DNA of 64,000 bases from Leptospirillum ferrooxidans C2-3 (GCF_000284315.1 NC_017094.1:62001-126000), one strand, 5' to 3'; counted from the stretch's first letter, positions 19,968-27,896 are shown. Made by a program: numbers and translations. The notes: a model not told the origin generated them from the letters alone.

Positions 19968-20972
19968 TTAAGGATTTAAAGTCACTTTTCCGATAGGCGT
20001 CCAGTCTCTCGTTTTTCCGGACCATCGTTCGGGATTTTTCTTTTGTGCTTCCTGGTAAATCCTCTCCCTTCGATTCAGAATTTCCCGCTCTTTCCCGCTA
20101 TGTCTCTGTGAAGGCGTTACAAACTTGATGGCACTGTGGCGGTGCTCTTCGTTGTACCACCCTGTGAAAGATGAGACCCATTTCCGCCCCTCTTCCAGTG
20201 TGTCGAAGGGCTTTTCCACCGGGTCGTCCGGCCGGTATTTCAGGGTTTTGAAGAGTGACTCCGAATAGGCGTTGTCATTACTGACGGAAGGACGCCCGAA
20301 TGAGGGGCGAATTCCCAGCATCTGGAGCGTTCCAAGCATTGTGGCTCCCTTCATAGGCGCCCCATTGTCCGAGTGCAGGACGACCTTCGGCGCGATCCCT
20401 CCTTTTCTCTCCCGAAAAACGGTTTTCCGGATCGTCTCGGCCGCATGTTCGGAGGATTCTTCCGCATAGACCTCCCATCCCACAACCTTTCGGCTGTAAA
20501 GATCCAGAATCAGGTACAAATAGAAAAAATGGCCTTTGACGGTCGTGGAGAGATAGGTGATATCCCATGTCCAGACCTGATTCGGAGCGGTGGCTTCAAG
20601 CGGCGAAGGACGCTTGTGTGTCGGGGCCTTGGAACGCCCACGATGGGCAAGCTGCCCTCTCTTCCGAAGGATCCGGTAGAGAGTCGACTCCGATGCCAGA
20701 TACTGCTCTTCATCGGCCAGAATCGGAACGATCTGGGCCGGAGACATGGAGGCGAAGCGAGGTTCGTTCACCGTCGATACAATCATGGCCTCCTCTTCGC
20801 AAGTGAGCCCATTGGCAGGGGCTCGTTTCGTCTGGGCTGCCTTGCGCCCGTCCTCTCCTCCCGCTTTCTTCTTCCCATGTCGCTGGAACGTCCTGGGAGA
20901 AATCTCCAGAACGGCACAGATCCTGGAAAGGCGAGCCCCCTCCTTTCGGGCTTCCTCGATCAAACGTGTCAT
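19968..20972 (-). CDS. IS3-family transposase OrfB (rve integrase core)
   Basis: 334 residues with a DDE integrase core: WTWDITYLS (first Asp), VVLHSDNGAPMKG (second Asp) and SNDNAYSESLFKTLKY (Glu). An N-terminal HTH_21-like segment precedes it (MSPAQIVPILADEEQYLASESTLYRILR). Its start overlaps the end of orfA by 4 bases; in this family OrfB is often made as an OrfAB fusion by frameshifting, which the overlap would allow. The frame is intact. Confidence 0.9.
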   Translation of the reverse strand: MTRLIEEARKEGARLSRICAVLEISPRTFQRHGKKKAGGEDGRKAAQTKRAPANGLTCEEEAMIVSTVNEPRFASMSPAQIVPILADEEQYLASESTLYRILRKRGQLAHRGRSKAPTHKRPSPLEATAPNQVWTWDITYLSTTVKGHFFYLYLILDLYSRKVVGWEVYAEESSEHAAETIRKTVFRERKGGIAPKVVLHSDNGAPMKGATMLGTLQMLGIRPSFGRPSVSNDNAYSESLFKTLKYRPDDPVEKPFDTLEEGRKWVSSFTGWYNEEHRHSAIKFVTPSQRHSGKEREILNRRERIYQEAQKKNPERWSGKTRDWTPIGKVTLNP

Positions 20973-21493
20973 TTCCTGACGGGACTCCCCATCGATCTTC
21001 CGACCTCTTTTTCCTCCAAAAGAGCGTCCACTTTTTTTTTAAGCATCAGGAGAGTGGCCGCCTCTGCCAGGGCTTTTTCCTTCCGAAGAAGCTCGCTTTC
21101 CAGCTGCCGGATCGTTTTGGCTTGCTGAGATACCTTTTCCCTCTGCGTCTTTTCAGGGAGAGAGCCCAACCCCTCCAGAACCGTTTTCTTCCAGGCCTCA
21201 ATCTGTTCCGGGTAGAGGCCCTTTTGACGACAATACTCTCCCAACTCGTGTTCATTTAAGGACATTGTTTCGAGAAGGATTGAAAGCTTCTCTTCCGAGC
21301 TCAGGGAAGACGTTTCCCGATCTTTCAAAAGGGCTGCGCCCATGAACCGGGATCGATATTTAACCCTCCAGGTATAAAGAGTATCGACAGGAATCCCGGT
21401 TTCCCGGGACAAGGTGGGGATATATTCGTTCTGAGGAGAAAGCATTCTCTTGACGATGCTTTCCTTGAATTCCAATGCGTATTGTTGACCCAT
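20969..21493 (-). CDS. IS3-family transposase OrfA (HTH protein)
   Basis: 174 residues. The N-terminal part is a transposase HTH (YIPTLSRETGIPVDTLYTWRVKYRSR), the middle matches EYCRQKGLYPEQIEAWKKTVLEGL, and the C terminus is a coiled coil (QQAKTIRQLESELLRKEKALAEAATLLML, dimerisation). It binds the element ends. Overlaps orfB by 4 bases. Confidence 0.88.
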   Translation of the reverse strand: MGQQYALEFKESIVKRMLSPQNEYIPTLSRETGIPVDTLYTWRVKYRSRFMGAALLKDRETSSLSSEEKLSILLETMSLNEHELGEYCRQKGLYPEQIEAWKKTVLEGLGSLPEKTQREKVSQQAKTIRQLESELLRKEKALAEAATLLMLKKKVDALLEEKEVGRSMGSPVRK

Positions 21494-21950
21494 GTTTTCT
21501 CTCCTCGCCTGTTTAGTTTTGGATCAATCTTCCCTCAAAGACTCCTCAAAGTCATGCGACAATTATCCTGACACAGGGGGAACCCGGGCGTACACAGAAC
21601 TGGGGATCGGTCTGATTGCTCTGGCGACGACATCCGGCACACTTGTCTGTTGCGCTCTTCCCGTTCTCCTTGTGACGTTGGGCATGGGAGTCGTCGTTTC
21701 CGGTCTCGTGGGGAATTTCCCGTTTCTGGTCATGCTCACGCATTACAAGCTGGAATTGTTTGCGGTCTCAGCCGGATTGATGGGATTGTCGGGATGGCTC
21801 ATGTACCGTCAGGGACGAACCTGTCCCAATGACCCCGTTCTCGGTGTCCTGTGCGAACGGCTTCAGACGAGGAGCCGGCTTTTGTACTGGCTCTCCATTG
21901 CCCTGTGGGCCGTCGGCTTTTTTGCTTCCTACCTTCTCCTGCCTATATGA
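21492..21950 (+). CDS. MerT/MerC-like membrane protein with IS-derived 5' end
   Basis: Open frame of 152 residues. The first about 30 codons lie inside the IS end and its terminal repeat and are surely not native. From about codon 31 the protein has three hydrophobic segments, the first carrying SGTLVCCALPVLLVTLGMGV; a Cys pair in the first helix is what mercuric-ion transporters of the MerT/MerC type use. Later parts read LSGWLMYRQGRTCPNDP, with one more Cys. The native start has been replaced by the IS. It may be expressed from a promoter in the IS end or be dead. Metal transport is an inference from the Cys pair and the metal-related neighbours. Confidence 0.5.
   Translation: MFSLLACLVLDQSSLKDSSKSCDNYPDTGGTRAYTELGIGLIALATTSGTLVCCALPVLLVTLGMGVVVSGLVGNFPFLVMLTHYKLELFAVSAGLMGLSGWLMYRQGRTCPNDPVLGVLCERLQTRSRLLYWLSIALWAVGFFASYLLLPI
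21531..21580. repeat. Right copy of the 50-bp terminal inverted repeat
   Basis: Reverse complement of 19454-19503 with three mismatches. It reads into the truncated membrane-protein gene immediately downstream. Confidence 0.85.
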
Positions 21951-22048
21951 CAATGGTTCGGCCTCTGAAAAGACACAATCTGATACTCCCTTGAAAATGC
22001 GTAAAAGACAGGTGTAATAATTCCGCTTTTCACGCGACTAATGGGCAG

Positions 22049-22162
22049 ATGGAAATCCATCAGACTAATCTTGTCGGACGTGAGGAGACAATCCCGGCAG
22101 TCATGGGTTGCCTCGGCGCATACAGGATCAGGGTAATTTTCTTGGACAATGTGAACGGCTAG
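22049..22162 (+). CDS. Possible 37-residue peptide of unknown function
   Basis: Small frame MEIHQTNLVGREE... ending in a TAG that overlaps the AGGAGG ribosome binding site of the next small gene. It has no clear ribosome binding site of its own and no family I know. It is listed only because its end is fused to the next translation signal, which would fit coupled translation; it could equally be chance. Confidence 0.2.
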   Translation: MEIHQTNLVGREETIPAVMGCLGAYRIRVIFLDNVNG

Positions 22163-22168
22163 GAGGCA

Positions 22169-22303
22169 ATGATGTCGATGATGTGTACCAAAGAGGGGTG
22201 TACTACTCACAAGGGGTTGTGCGGTCATGAAAAAACAATGCTCGGAATGATGCTGCTTCTGTCTGGAGCCGCAGCCGGGCATTGGATGTTCCACTGGTTT
22301 TGA
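22169..22303 (+). CDS. Tiny Cys/His-rich membrane protein
   Basis: 44 codons (43 if the second ATG at 22172 is used, which gives the better 5-base spacing from the perfect AGGAGG at 22161-22166). The N terminus holds Cys and His in CTKEGCTTHKGLCGH, a likely metal-binding segment, followed by one hydrophobic helix (MLGMMLLLSGAAAGHWMFHWF). This is a common plan for small metal-resistance accessory proteins. It sits between the MerT/MerC-like gene and the DUF302 gene. No family name can be given. Confidence 0.5.
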   Translation: MMSMMCTKEGCTTHKGLCGHEKTMLGMMLLLSGAAAGHWMFHWF

Positions 22304-22339
22304 TCTGTTCGATTAATTCAATTCAAAAGGAGAAAAACG

Positions 22340-22810
22340 ATGAAGATTTTTTCGAGGATGCTGGTACCGGCTATTGTAGTTTTTTTGGCAATGGGATTTT
22401 CTGGACTTTCTAAGGCCAGCGCGGCAGAAAGTCGTCTTGTTTCGGTAACGACTCATGGTTCTTTTAACCAGACTGTCTCGATGTTCAAGAAGCTTGTGGC
22501 AAAAAACGGGATGATGGTCCTGGGGATGCTTAACCAGGGAAAGGTCATGGGAATGACAGGACTCAAGCTCCGGTCCGAAACATTTTTTGTCGGAAATCCG
22601 ACGATGGGCAAGAAACTGTTCTCTGCCCAAAAGGGTGTGGGAGTTCTGATTCCGGTTCGGGTCAACATCTATGTGAATAACGATGGAAAAACAATCGTGA
22701 GCTATCTTTTGCCTTCCAAGGAACTCGGTGCTTTCCATGATCCGATGTTGGTCAAGATGGGAATGATGCTGGACAAAAATCTTGCCATGATGACAGGCAT
22801 GTTGAAGTAA
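22340..22810 (+). CDS. Secreted DUF302-domain protein
   Basis: 156 residues with an N-terminal signal peptide (KIFSRMLVPAIVVFLAMGFSGLSKASAAES, cleavage probably after ASA). The mature part follows the DUF302 pattern: SFNQTVSMFKKLVAKNGMMVLGMLNQGKV, later MGKKLFSAQKGVGVLIPVRVNIYVNNDGKTIVSYLLP. DUF302 proteins occur around metal and stress genes; the biochemical role is unknown. A GGAG ribosome binding site precedes the ATG. Likely periplasmic. Confidence 0.8.
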   Translation: MKIFSRMLVPAIVVFLAMGFSGLSKASAAESRLVSVTTHGSFNQTVSMFKKLVAKNGMMVLGMLNQGKVMGMTGLKLRSETFFVGNPTMGKKLFSAQKGVGVLIPVRVNIYVNNDGKTIVSYLLPSKELGAFHDPMLVKMGMMLDKNLAMMTGMLK

Positions 22811-22869
22811 GAATCCGGTCGGGGGGAGGATTCCTCCCTCTGACCAATTTTGAGGAAAAGGTGAGTTTC

Positions 22870-23511
22870 ATGACAGGTTCCGAGCAAAAGGCGGGGGTGT
22901 TGATTCTTGCCGGTGCGAGTGTCGCTCCGCTCATTTTCCCGATTTCGCAGGCCGGGTACGCTTCTATGGCCGACTTGGGGAAATGGGCGCTGATCCCTTC
23001 GGTCGCGGTTGTGTTCTTTCTCGCACTTTGGGCACGTATTCGGGGCATGTCATCTCTTGTCAACCGGATCGTTGCCGGAGCGGGAGCCGGCCTTCTTGCA
23101 ACGGTTGGCCTTGAAGTGGTCAGGAGTATCAGCTTTCACTATGGAGGAATGCCGGGAAATCTCCCCGAACTGCTGGGGGTATTGCTGACCAACCGGATTA
23201 TGGATGGTCCAAATGTTTTTTCGGATCTAGTCGGATGGGGATACCACTTCTGGAATGGTCTTTGTTTTGGCGTGATCTATACCGTTTTGTTGGGACGCAG
23301 GGGAACTTGGGTAGGTCTGGGATACGGCATGCTGATCGGACTCGTATTTTTGCTGAGCCCGGCTGTCCGTTCTCAGGGCATCGGGTTTATGGGAAAAGAT
23401 ATGCCGGCGATGCCATTGACTGTTGCCATCGCCCATGGGGTATTCGGAACCATTCTGGGTTTCCTGGCCTATCGGTGGGTATGGGTGGGACAGAAGTTTT
23501 TGTATTCGTAA
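22870..23511 (+). CDS. Integral membrane protein of unknown function
   Basis: 213 residues from the ATG at 22870 (chosen because GAGGAAAAGG lies 9 bases upstream; a GTG at 22861 would sit on top of that site). About six hydrophobic segments, the first one beginning AGVLILAGASVAPLIF. A striking loop, YGGMPGNLPELLGVLLTNRIMDGPN, resembles conserved loops of some uncharacterised bacterial membrane proteins, but I do not know a function. It follows the DUF302 gene by 59 bases and precedes the broken outer-membrane protein gene, so it is likely part of the same unit. Confidence 0.65.
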   Translation: MTGSEQKAGVLILAGASVAPLIFPISQAGYASMADLGKWALIPSVAVVFFLALWARIRGMSSLVNRIVAGAGAGLLATVGLEVVRSISFHYGGMPGNLPELLGVLLTNRIMDGPNVFSDLVGWGYHFWNGLCFGVIYTVLLGRRGTWVGLGYGMLIGLVFLLSPAVRSQGIGFMGKDMPAMPLTVAIAHGVFGTILGFLAYRWVWVGQKFLYS

Positions 23512-23557
23512 TCATTCGTTCCCCCTTGGCAAGAGAAAACGGGAAAAGGAAGCCATT

Positions 23558-24236
23558 ATGCGGGCTTTAAAAATGACACGCTTCATCAAAATGATTTTTC
23601 CCCTGTTCATTGCCGGGGTTCTTACTTTGGTAGCCATTCCGCCGAAAAGAGCTTTTTCGGCAAGTGCCGCCACTGGTCAGCTGAACCTGATGATTTTGGG
23701 AAACTATGATTTTACGGCCCTTGATATCTCAACACTTACGGTTCATTCAGCTGTCTCAAACCAGAGCTTTGCCAGAAGCTTTGAAAACGGGTACGGAGCC
23801 GGCGTTGGATTCGGTTACTGGATGATGGACAACATCGCATTTCGGATGATGCCTAGGGCAACCTGTTTCAGGGAAGCCAGACCGGACTTTTTTTCGGTAG
23901 CTCAATTATGTCCGCCCCCATCACAGCGGGATTAAAGGTCAGGTTGTTGGGAGATCCCAAGCACTTTTTCTTTGCGGTCGTTGATGCGGGAGGTGCCCGT
24001 CAAGAACTTGTTAACAGAACTTCGCTTATTTCTATCTTGAAGCCAAGGTCGCCTATCTCCCGCAGTTCGCACCCCAGTTCTCAAAAGGCCAGAATGGATC
24101 CTTTTATGCTCCAATCAGCACCGGGATCAATTTCCAGCAAGGTCCAGCGATGCTCTTTGCCGCACAGGCCTTCAAAAGACTGCTGCAACAGTGGAACATC
24201 AGAGAAGGCAGTGGTTCTTTTTGTCGCATCTTCTGA
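23558..24236 (+). pseudogene. Outer-membrane protein gene broken by frameshifts
   Basis: Starts at the ATG 23558 with a clear signal peptide (KMTRFIKMIFPLFIAGVLTLVAIPPKRAFSASA) and reads into beta-barrel-like sequence (GYGAGVGFGYWMMDNIAFRMMP). After that the coding potential jumps frame: 23908-24010 continues as SAPITAGLKVRLLGDPKHFFFAV, and from about 24023 a third frame gives FAYFYLEAKVAYLPQFAPQF then STGINFQQGPAMLFAAQAF. At least two frame changes are needed, so this is a pseudogene unless the sequence has errors here. It was probably a small OmpA/OmpW-like barrel protein. Confidence 0.7.
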
Positions 24237-24328
24237 TGCTCTTCAAAAACGATGACGAGGTATTGCACAAGGAAGTTGATTATTATGGTTCTTGATGTCA
24301 TCGGACGGCGATCTTCGAGTGGCGTTTG

Positions 24329-24631
24329 ATGAATAACCGGGAAAGGGAAAAAATGAAGATGGGTCGATCATTGATGTCATGCAAGGACGTGAGTTCGCTC
24401 ATCTCTCTCGGACAGGATCAAAGACTTTCGTTCCGGGAACGGATGATGGTTCGGGTCCATCTGTTTTTTTGCGAAGCGTGCTCACGTTTTTCAACCCAGA
24501 TCCATTTTCTGGACAAGGTTGTGACGAAGTCTCTCCGGAAAAAGCCCGGAGCCGAAAACAAGGATGCGGTCTTGTCGGAAGAGGCCCGGCAGCGAATCCT
24601 CAGGGCAATGGATGAAGGGGAACAAAAATGA
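24329..24631 (+). CDS. Cytoplasmic zinc-binding (ZAS-type) anti-sigma factor
   Basis: 100 residues, starting at the ATG 24329 (a TTG one codon earlier is also open, and a further ATG occurs at 24353). The sequence MVRVHLFFCEACSRF contains H-x3-C-x2-C, the defining motif of ZAS anti-sigma factors, with an additional Cys at MSCKDV. There is no membrane segment, so it would sense its signal in the cytoplasm. It overlaps the ECF sigma gene by 4 bases. Here the anti-sigma gene comes first, the reverse of the usual order. Confidence 0.75.
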   Translation: MNNREREKMKMGRSLMSCKDVSSLISLGQDQRLSFRERMMVRVHLFFCEACSRFSTQIHFLDKVVTKSLRKKPGAENKDAVLSEEARQRILRAMDEGEQK

Positions 24632-25200
24632 GTTCCAGTTGTTCGGTCGATCCCGAATTGTGGTTGGATCGCTACGGAGACGAACTTTACCGGTACGCCC
24701 TTTCCCTTCTGGGAAAGGAATCGGATGCCGAGGATGCGGTTCAGGAAACATTCGCGTCGGCGATCCGTTCCCGGAACAGTTTCTCCGGGAATTCTTCCGA
24801 AAAAACATGGCTTTTCGGGATCCTCAAGCACAAGGTTGTCGATCATTTCCGGCGGGAATCCCGCTATCTGTTTGTGGAAGGGTTTGACGGAGAAGAAGTC
24901 GGTCCCTCCGACTTTCTGGAGAATGGGAAATGGGCTCATCCCCCAGCAGATTGGGGAGATCCGGATCGATGTCTGGAAAACAAGGATTTCTGGAAAGTCT
25001 TCGATGAATGTCTGAAAAGACTCTCTCAGGGAGTGTCCCGTGTGTTTCTTCTGAAAATGGTGGAAGAGGTTCCCGTGGAGGAAATCTGCAGGGAATTGGG
25101 GATTTCTCCGGAAAATTGCGGAGTGAGGATGCACCGGGCCCGACTCGGCCTTCGAAAATGCCTGGAAACCCGGTGGTTTAGCAAGGAGCCAGAATTTTAG
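24628..25200 (+). CDS. ECF-type RNA polymerase sigma factor
   Basis: 190 residues. Region 2 is YALSLLGKESDAEDAVQETFASAIRS followed by SEKTWLFGILKHKVVDHFRRE (core binding and -10 recognition); region 4 is VFLLKMVEEVPVEEICRELGISPENCGVRMHRARLGLRKCLE (-35 recognition HTH). The linker of about 60 residues between them is somewhat long. The start overlaps the anti-sigma stop by 4 bases. It likely directs transcription of envelope or metal-stress genes nearby; the adjacent outer-membrane pseudogene may be one lost target. Confidence 0.9.
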   Translation: MSSSCSVDPELWLDRYGDELYRYALSLLGKESDAEDAVQETFASAIRSRNSFSGNSSEKTWLFGILKHKVVDHFRRESRYLFVEGFDGEEVGPSDFLENGKWAHPPADWGDPDRCLENKDFWKVFDECLKRLSQGVSRVFLLKMVEEVPVEEICRELGISPENCGVRMHRARLGLRKCLETRWFSKEPEF

Positions 25201-25401
25201 GAATCATTAAAAACGTTGAGGTTTTTTGTAATCTTCCTGACTGTTCAAAATTCCCCTTTTCAGGAATGAGTGGAATCTTCCCAAACGGGGAGATTGGTAG
25301 TGCCGCTCATTGGATTTCCTCATTTTAAAGGGTGCGATTTCGAAGTTTCCAGAAATCTAAAGCACGTGTTCAAACAAAGCAATCAAAAAAATGAAAAGCG
25401 G

Positions 25402-25430
25402 TTGACCCCAGATTCGAGTCTGGAGTGCAA
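25402..25430 (+). promoter_or_regulatory. MerR-family-type operator and promoter
   Basis: TTGACC is followed by a near-perfect 22-base palindrome (ACCCCAGA TTCGAG TCTGGAGT) and then GCAAGAT. The dyad fills a long spacer of about 19 to 20 bases, the arrangement used by MerR, ZntR and CueR promoters. No merR-type gene is in the window, and the first protein gene downstream is about 310 bases away. Confidence 0.5.
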
Positions 25431-25606
25431 GATGCTTTAGATCCCGGATATGGATCAAATGCTAAATTCTCAGATTCCGTTTGTTGTGGACGATATCGGT
25501 TTTTACCCTCATAAGTGTTTGCTGAGAGTGGGATCTACCTGCTCTCCCAGCTTATAGAATTTGTTCCAATTTCTGTATAGTAATGTGAAATTCAAAATAG
25601 ATCAGG

Positions 25607-25636
25607 GTCCATGCTAAATGGACAAATCGTTATAAT
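25607..25636 (+). promoter_or_regulatory. Promoter of the two-component system with operator-like dyad
   Basis: GTCCAT (25607-25612) and ATGGAC (25618-25623) form a perfect 6-base dyad with a 5-base gap, ending 7 bases before TATAAT at 25631-25636. The dyad covers the -35 region, the usual place for an activator or autoregulator. The response regulator starts 99 bases downstream of the TATAAT. Confidence 0.45.
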
Positions 25637-25735
25637 GGGTAAGAGTCAGGGGATTTTTCTATCATGAGTAGAGCTCTTTCGCCGCTCCCAATCCAGTAAA
25701 TATGCGGTGAGTTTGTTTTATATGGGGAGAATTTA

Positions 25736-26419
25736 TTGAAGCAAATCCTTCTCGTTGAAGATGACCCCATGATTGGACAGACTCTTGCGCTCAGTCTTCC
25801 CTATAGAGGGTATGATCTCAAGGTTGCCGATACAATTGCGAAAGCTTCCGATCTGATTGCTATAGCCGCCTTTGATCTGATTCTTCTTGATGTCCAGCTC
25901 CCCGACGGGTCCGGATTCGACCTGTGCCGGATCATTCGGGAAAAGGACAGCCTGATCCCCATTTTGATGCTCAGCGCCCGTACGGATGAACCTTCTGTCG
26001 TCAAAGGATTATCCCTTGGCGCAGATGACTATATCCGTAAACCTTTCGGGCTTGCTGAACTGACCGCGCGGATGGATCGTCTTGTCGAACGGAAACATCT
26101 TCGTGGAAATATCCTGTCATACCGGTTGATCACGATAGACCAAGGCGACCGGACCGTAAAGATCGACGGTCAGCTCATCCATCTTGGGAAAAAAGAATAT
26201 CTGATCCTTTGCTATCTTGTTCAAAGAGGCGGTGAGGTTGTAACCCGGGAAGACATCCTTGACGCTCTCTCGGATGATTCTGACATGTTTGACCGTACAA
26301 TCGATTCGCATCTGTCTCACCTCAGAAAAAAGATCCGTGATATTGCCGGAAATTTGATCAGGATCCACCCCATATATGGAGTGGGCTACCGACTCGAAGC
26401 AGGAGATGAGATCTCATGA
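25736..26419 (+). CDS. OmpR-family response regulator
   Basis: 227 residues, TTG start preceded by GGGGAGA. The receiver domain (1-120) has the acidic pair in VEDDP, the phosphorylated Asp52 in LILLDVQLPDGSG, Thr/Ser and Lys in the switch region (MLSAR and YIRKPF). The C-terminal winged-helix (130-225) shows LGKKEYLILCYLVQRGGEVVTREDIL and the DNA-recognition helix FDRTIDSHLSHLRKKI. The histidine kinase gene overlaps its stop by 4 bases. Together with the downstream Spy/CpxP-like gene it suggests an envelope-stress or metal sensor. Confidence 0.93.
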   Translation: MKQILLVEDDPMIGQTLALSLPYRGYDLKVADTIAKASDLIAIAAFDLILLDVQLPDGSGFDLCRIIREKDSLIPILMLSARTDEPSVVKGLSLGADDYIRKPFGLAELTARMDRLVERKHLRGNILSYRLITIDQGDRTVKIDGQLIHLGKKEYLILCYLVQRGGEVVTREDILDALSDDSDMFDRTIDSHLSHLRKKIRDIAGNLIRIHPIYGVGYRLEAGDEIS

Positions 26420-27840
26420 ACAAAAATCTTCTCGTCAAGCTTTTTTTAGTCAGTCTGGCGGTCTCATTCATTATGGATACTGTGATCGTTGGAAGTATCC
26501 GGATGTTAAACGAAACGGGAGAAGGCCCCATCCGGAATCCTGCAATCAGGTTCATGGCCAGAGTGATCGAAAAGGGGAGTTCTTACCAGCAGACACTCCA
26601 AAGCTTTGAAGCCATGCGGGCTCGAATTGGGCTACGGGTGCTTCCGGTCTGGATTGTTGACGGTTCCGGAAAAATTGACGCACAGATCTCTTCAGGGCCT
26701 CTTCCAGTGGCATGGAATGATCTGACAAAGCCCAGAATCATTCATGGAATTGCAGCACACTACCGTTCGTTCCAGCTAACGCCCGATATGATGATTCTTC
26801 GACTGAAAGCACCCCGTCCGACCTATCTTCTGGTCAAGATTCCCCAAACGGGAGCGATCAGAAGAGGATTTCTGGGATGGACGATTTTTCTGTTTGCGAC
26901 GATGGCAGCCTCCGCTTTTGCGGGTCTTTTGATTACGTTTGTCTATCTTCGGCAAAAATCGAGGGAGGCAAAGCAGATTCTTGGCAGGCTTGAAAAAGGG
27001 GATCTCAAGGCCCGCTTCCCGATTTCAAGGCTTGATGAACTGGGTAGCCTCATGACCGATTTCAATCGCATGGCCAATGCGATCGAAAGTCTTGTGTCCC
27101 GGGTGGAAGATACAGACCGCTCACGACAGGAGCTTCTTCATGAACTTGGTCATGATCTGAGAACACCAATGACCAGCCTCAAGGCTGCGGTCGATACGAT
27201 TGCTGACCACAGTGAAACGATGTCTCCGGCACATCGGGAGCGTTTCCTCAAGATTATCCGGAGTGAAAGTGAATATTTTCTGAGGATGATTGATGATCTT
27301 TTCTTTATTGCTGAAGTCGGAGACCCAAAATATAGAAAAACGGCAGAAAATATTGACCTTACAGCTCTTGTTCAATCAGAAATCCGGATCGTGGAAGAGG
27401 GAGTCACCCCAGAAAAAGAAGCCGTTGACTTTCAGTTCAATAGCCCGGAATCCCCCATTATCCTGTCGGGGGATCCCGTTCTTTTAAAAAGAATGATGAG
27501 AAATGCGCTTCAGAATGCACGACGCTATGCGGCATCAAAGGTTGAAATCGAGCTTGAGTCTGTGAAGAAAAATCACGATGGTGGATCCATGGCCCGTATT
27601 GTGATCAGGGATGATGGTTCGGGGATTTCTTCGGAAGATGCGATCCTTTTTGGAAAACGCAGGCCGAGAAAGCTTTCCTGCGAGAACGACCTTTCAAATT
27701 CCGAAATCTCTCTTGGGCTTGGGTCGGTGATCATGTCAGCCATTGCATCTGTCCATGGAGGCCGGATTGCCATATCGAACAGGCAAAAGAGTGATCCCGT
27801 CTCCCAGGGGACGGAGCTTGTGATTGAGCTTCCGGTTTAG
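26416..27840 (+). CDS. Sensor histidine kinase
   Basis: 474 residues. Two membrane helices (about 8-27 and 151-178) flank a periplasmic sensor domain of about 120 residues without recognisable fold. A HAMP linker follows (RLEKGDLKARFPISRLDELG), then HisKA with the phospho-accepting His246 in HELGHDLRTPMTS, and an HATPase domain with N box MMRNALQNARRYA and G1 box RDDGSGI. The C-terminal lid segment ending LGLGSVIMSAIASVHGGRI is intact. Partner of the response regulator just upstream. The signal is not determinable but the neighbours hint at metals. Confidence 0.92.
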   Translation: MNKNLLVKLFLVSLAVSFIMDTVIVGSIRMLNETGEGPIRNPAIRFMARVIEKGSSYQQTLQSFEAMRARIGLRVLPVWIVDGSGKIDAQISSGPLPVAWNDLTKPRIIHGIAAHYRSFQLTPDMMILRLKAPRPTYLLVKIPQTGAIRRGFLGWTIFLFATMAASAFAGLLITFVYLRQKSREAKQILGRLEKGDLKARFPISRLDELGSLMTDFNRMANAIESLVSRVEDTDRSRQELLHELGHDLRTPMTSLKAAVDTIADHSETMSPAHRERFLKIIRSESEYFLRMIDDLFFIAEVGDPKYRKTAENIDLTALVQSEIRIVEEGVTPEKEAVDFQFNSPESPIILSGDPVLLKRMMRNALQNARRYAASKVEIELESVKKNHDGGSMARIVIRDDGSGISSEDAILFGKRRPRKLSCENDLSNSEISLGLGSVIMSAIASVHGGRIAISNRQKSDPVSQGTELVIELPV

Positions 27841-27896
27841 TGGCTTTCTTTTTCCATCATTCTTCAACAATTGTATGAAATACTATTTTTTGTCGG

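Larger units (their letters stand above)
19454..21580. mobile_element. Two related IS3-type units in inverted orientation between 50-bp inverted repeats
   Basis: The block starts with the 5' part of one IS copy on the plus strand (inverted repeat, leader and truncated orfA to about 19890), then an opposed, nearly complete copy on the minus strand (orfB 19968-20972, orfA 20969-21493, inverted repeat at 21531-21580). The two orfA sequences are clearly homologous but diverged, so this is not a recent inverted duplication. The minus-strand copy lacks its own far-end repeat near 19900-19967. The outer repeats could serve as one composite set of ends. Confidence 0.7.
25201..25735. other. Long intergenic region with regulatory dyads
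   Basis: 535 bases without a supported protein gene. It holds a MerR-type promoter (25402-25430), a 35-codon frame at 25450-25557 (MDQMLNSQIPFVVDD...) without clear homology or ribosome site, and a second dyad next to a TATAAT box in front of the response regulator gene. The AT-rich first part (25201-25400) shows nothing recognisable. Confidence 0.5.
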
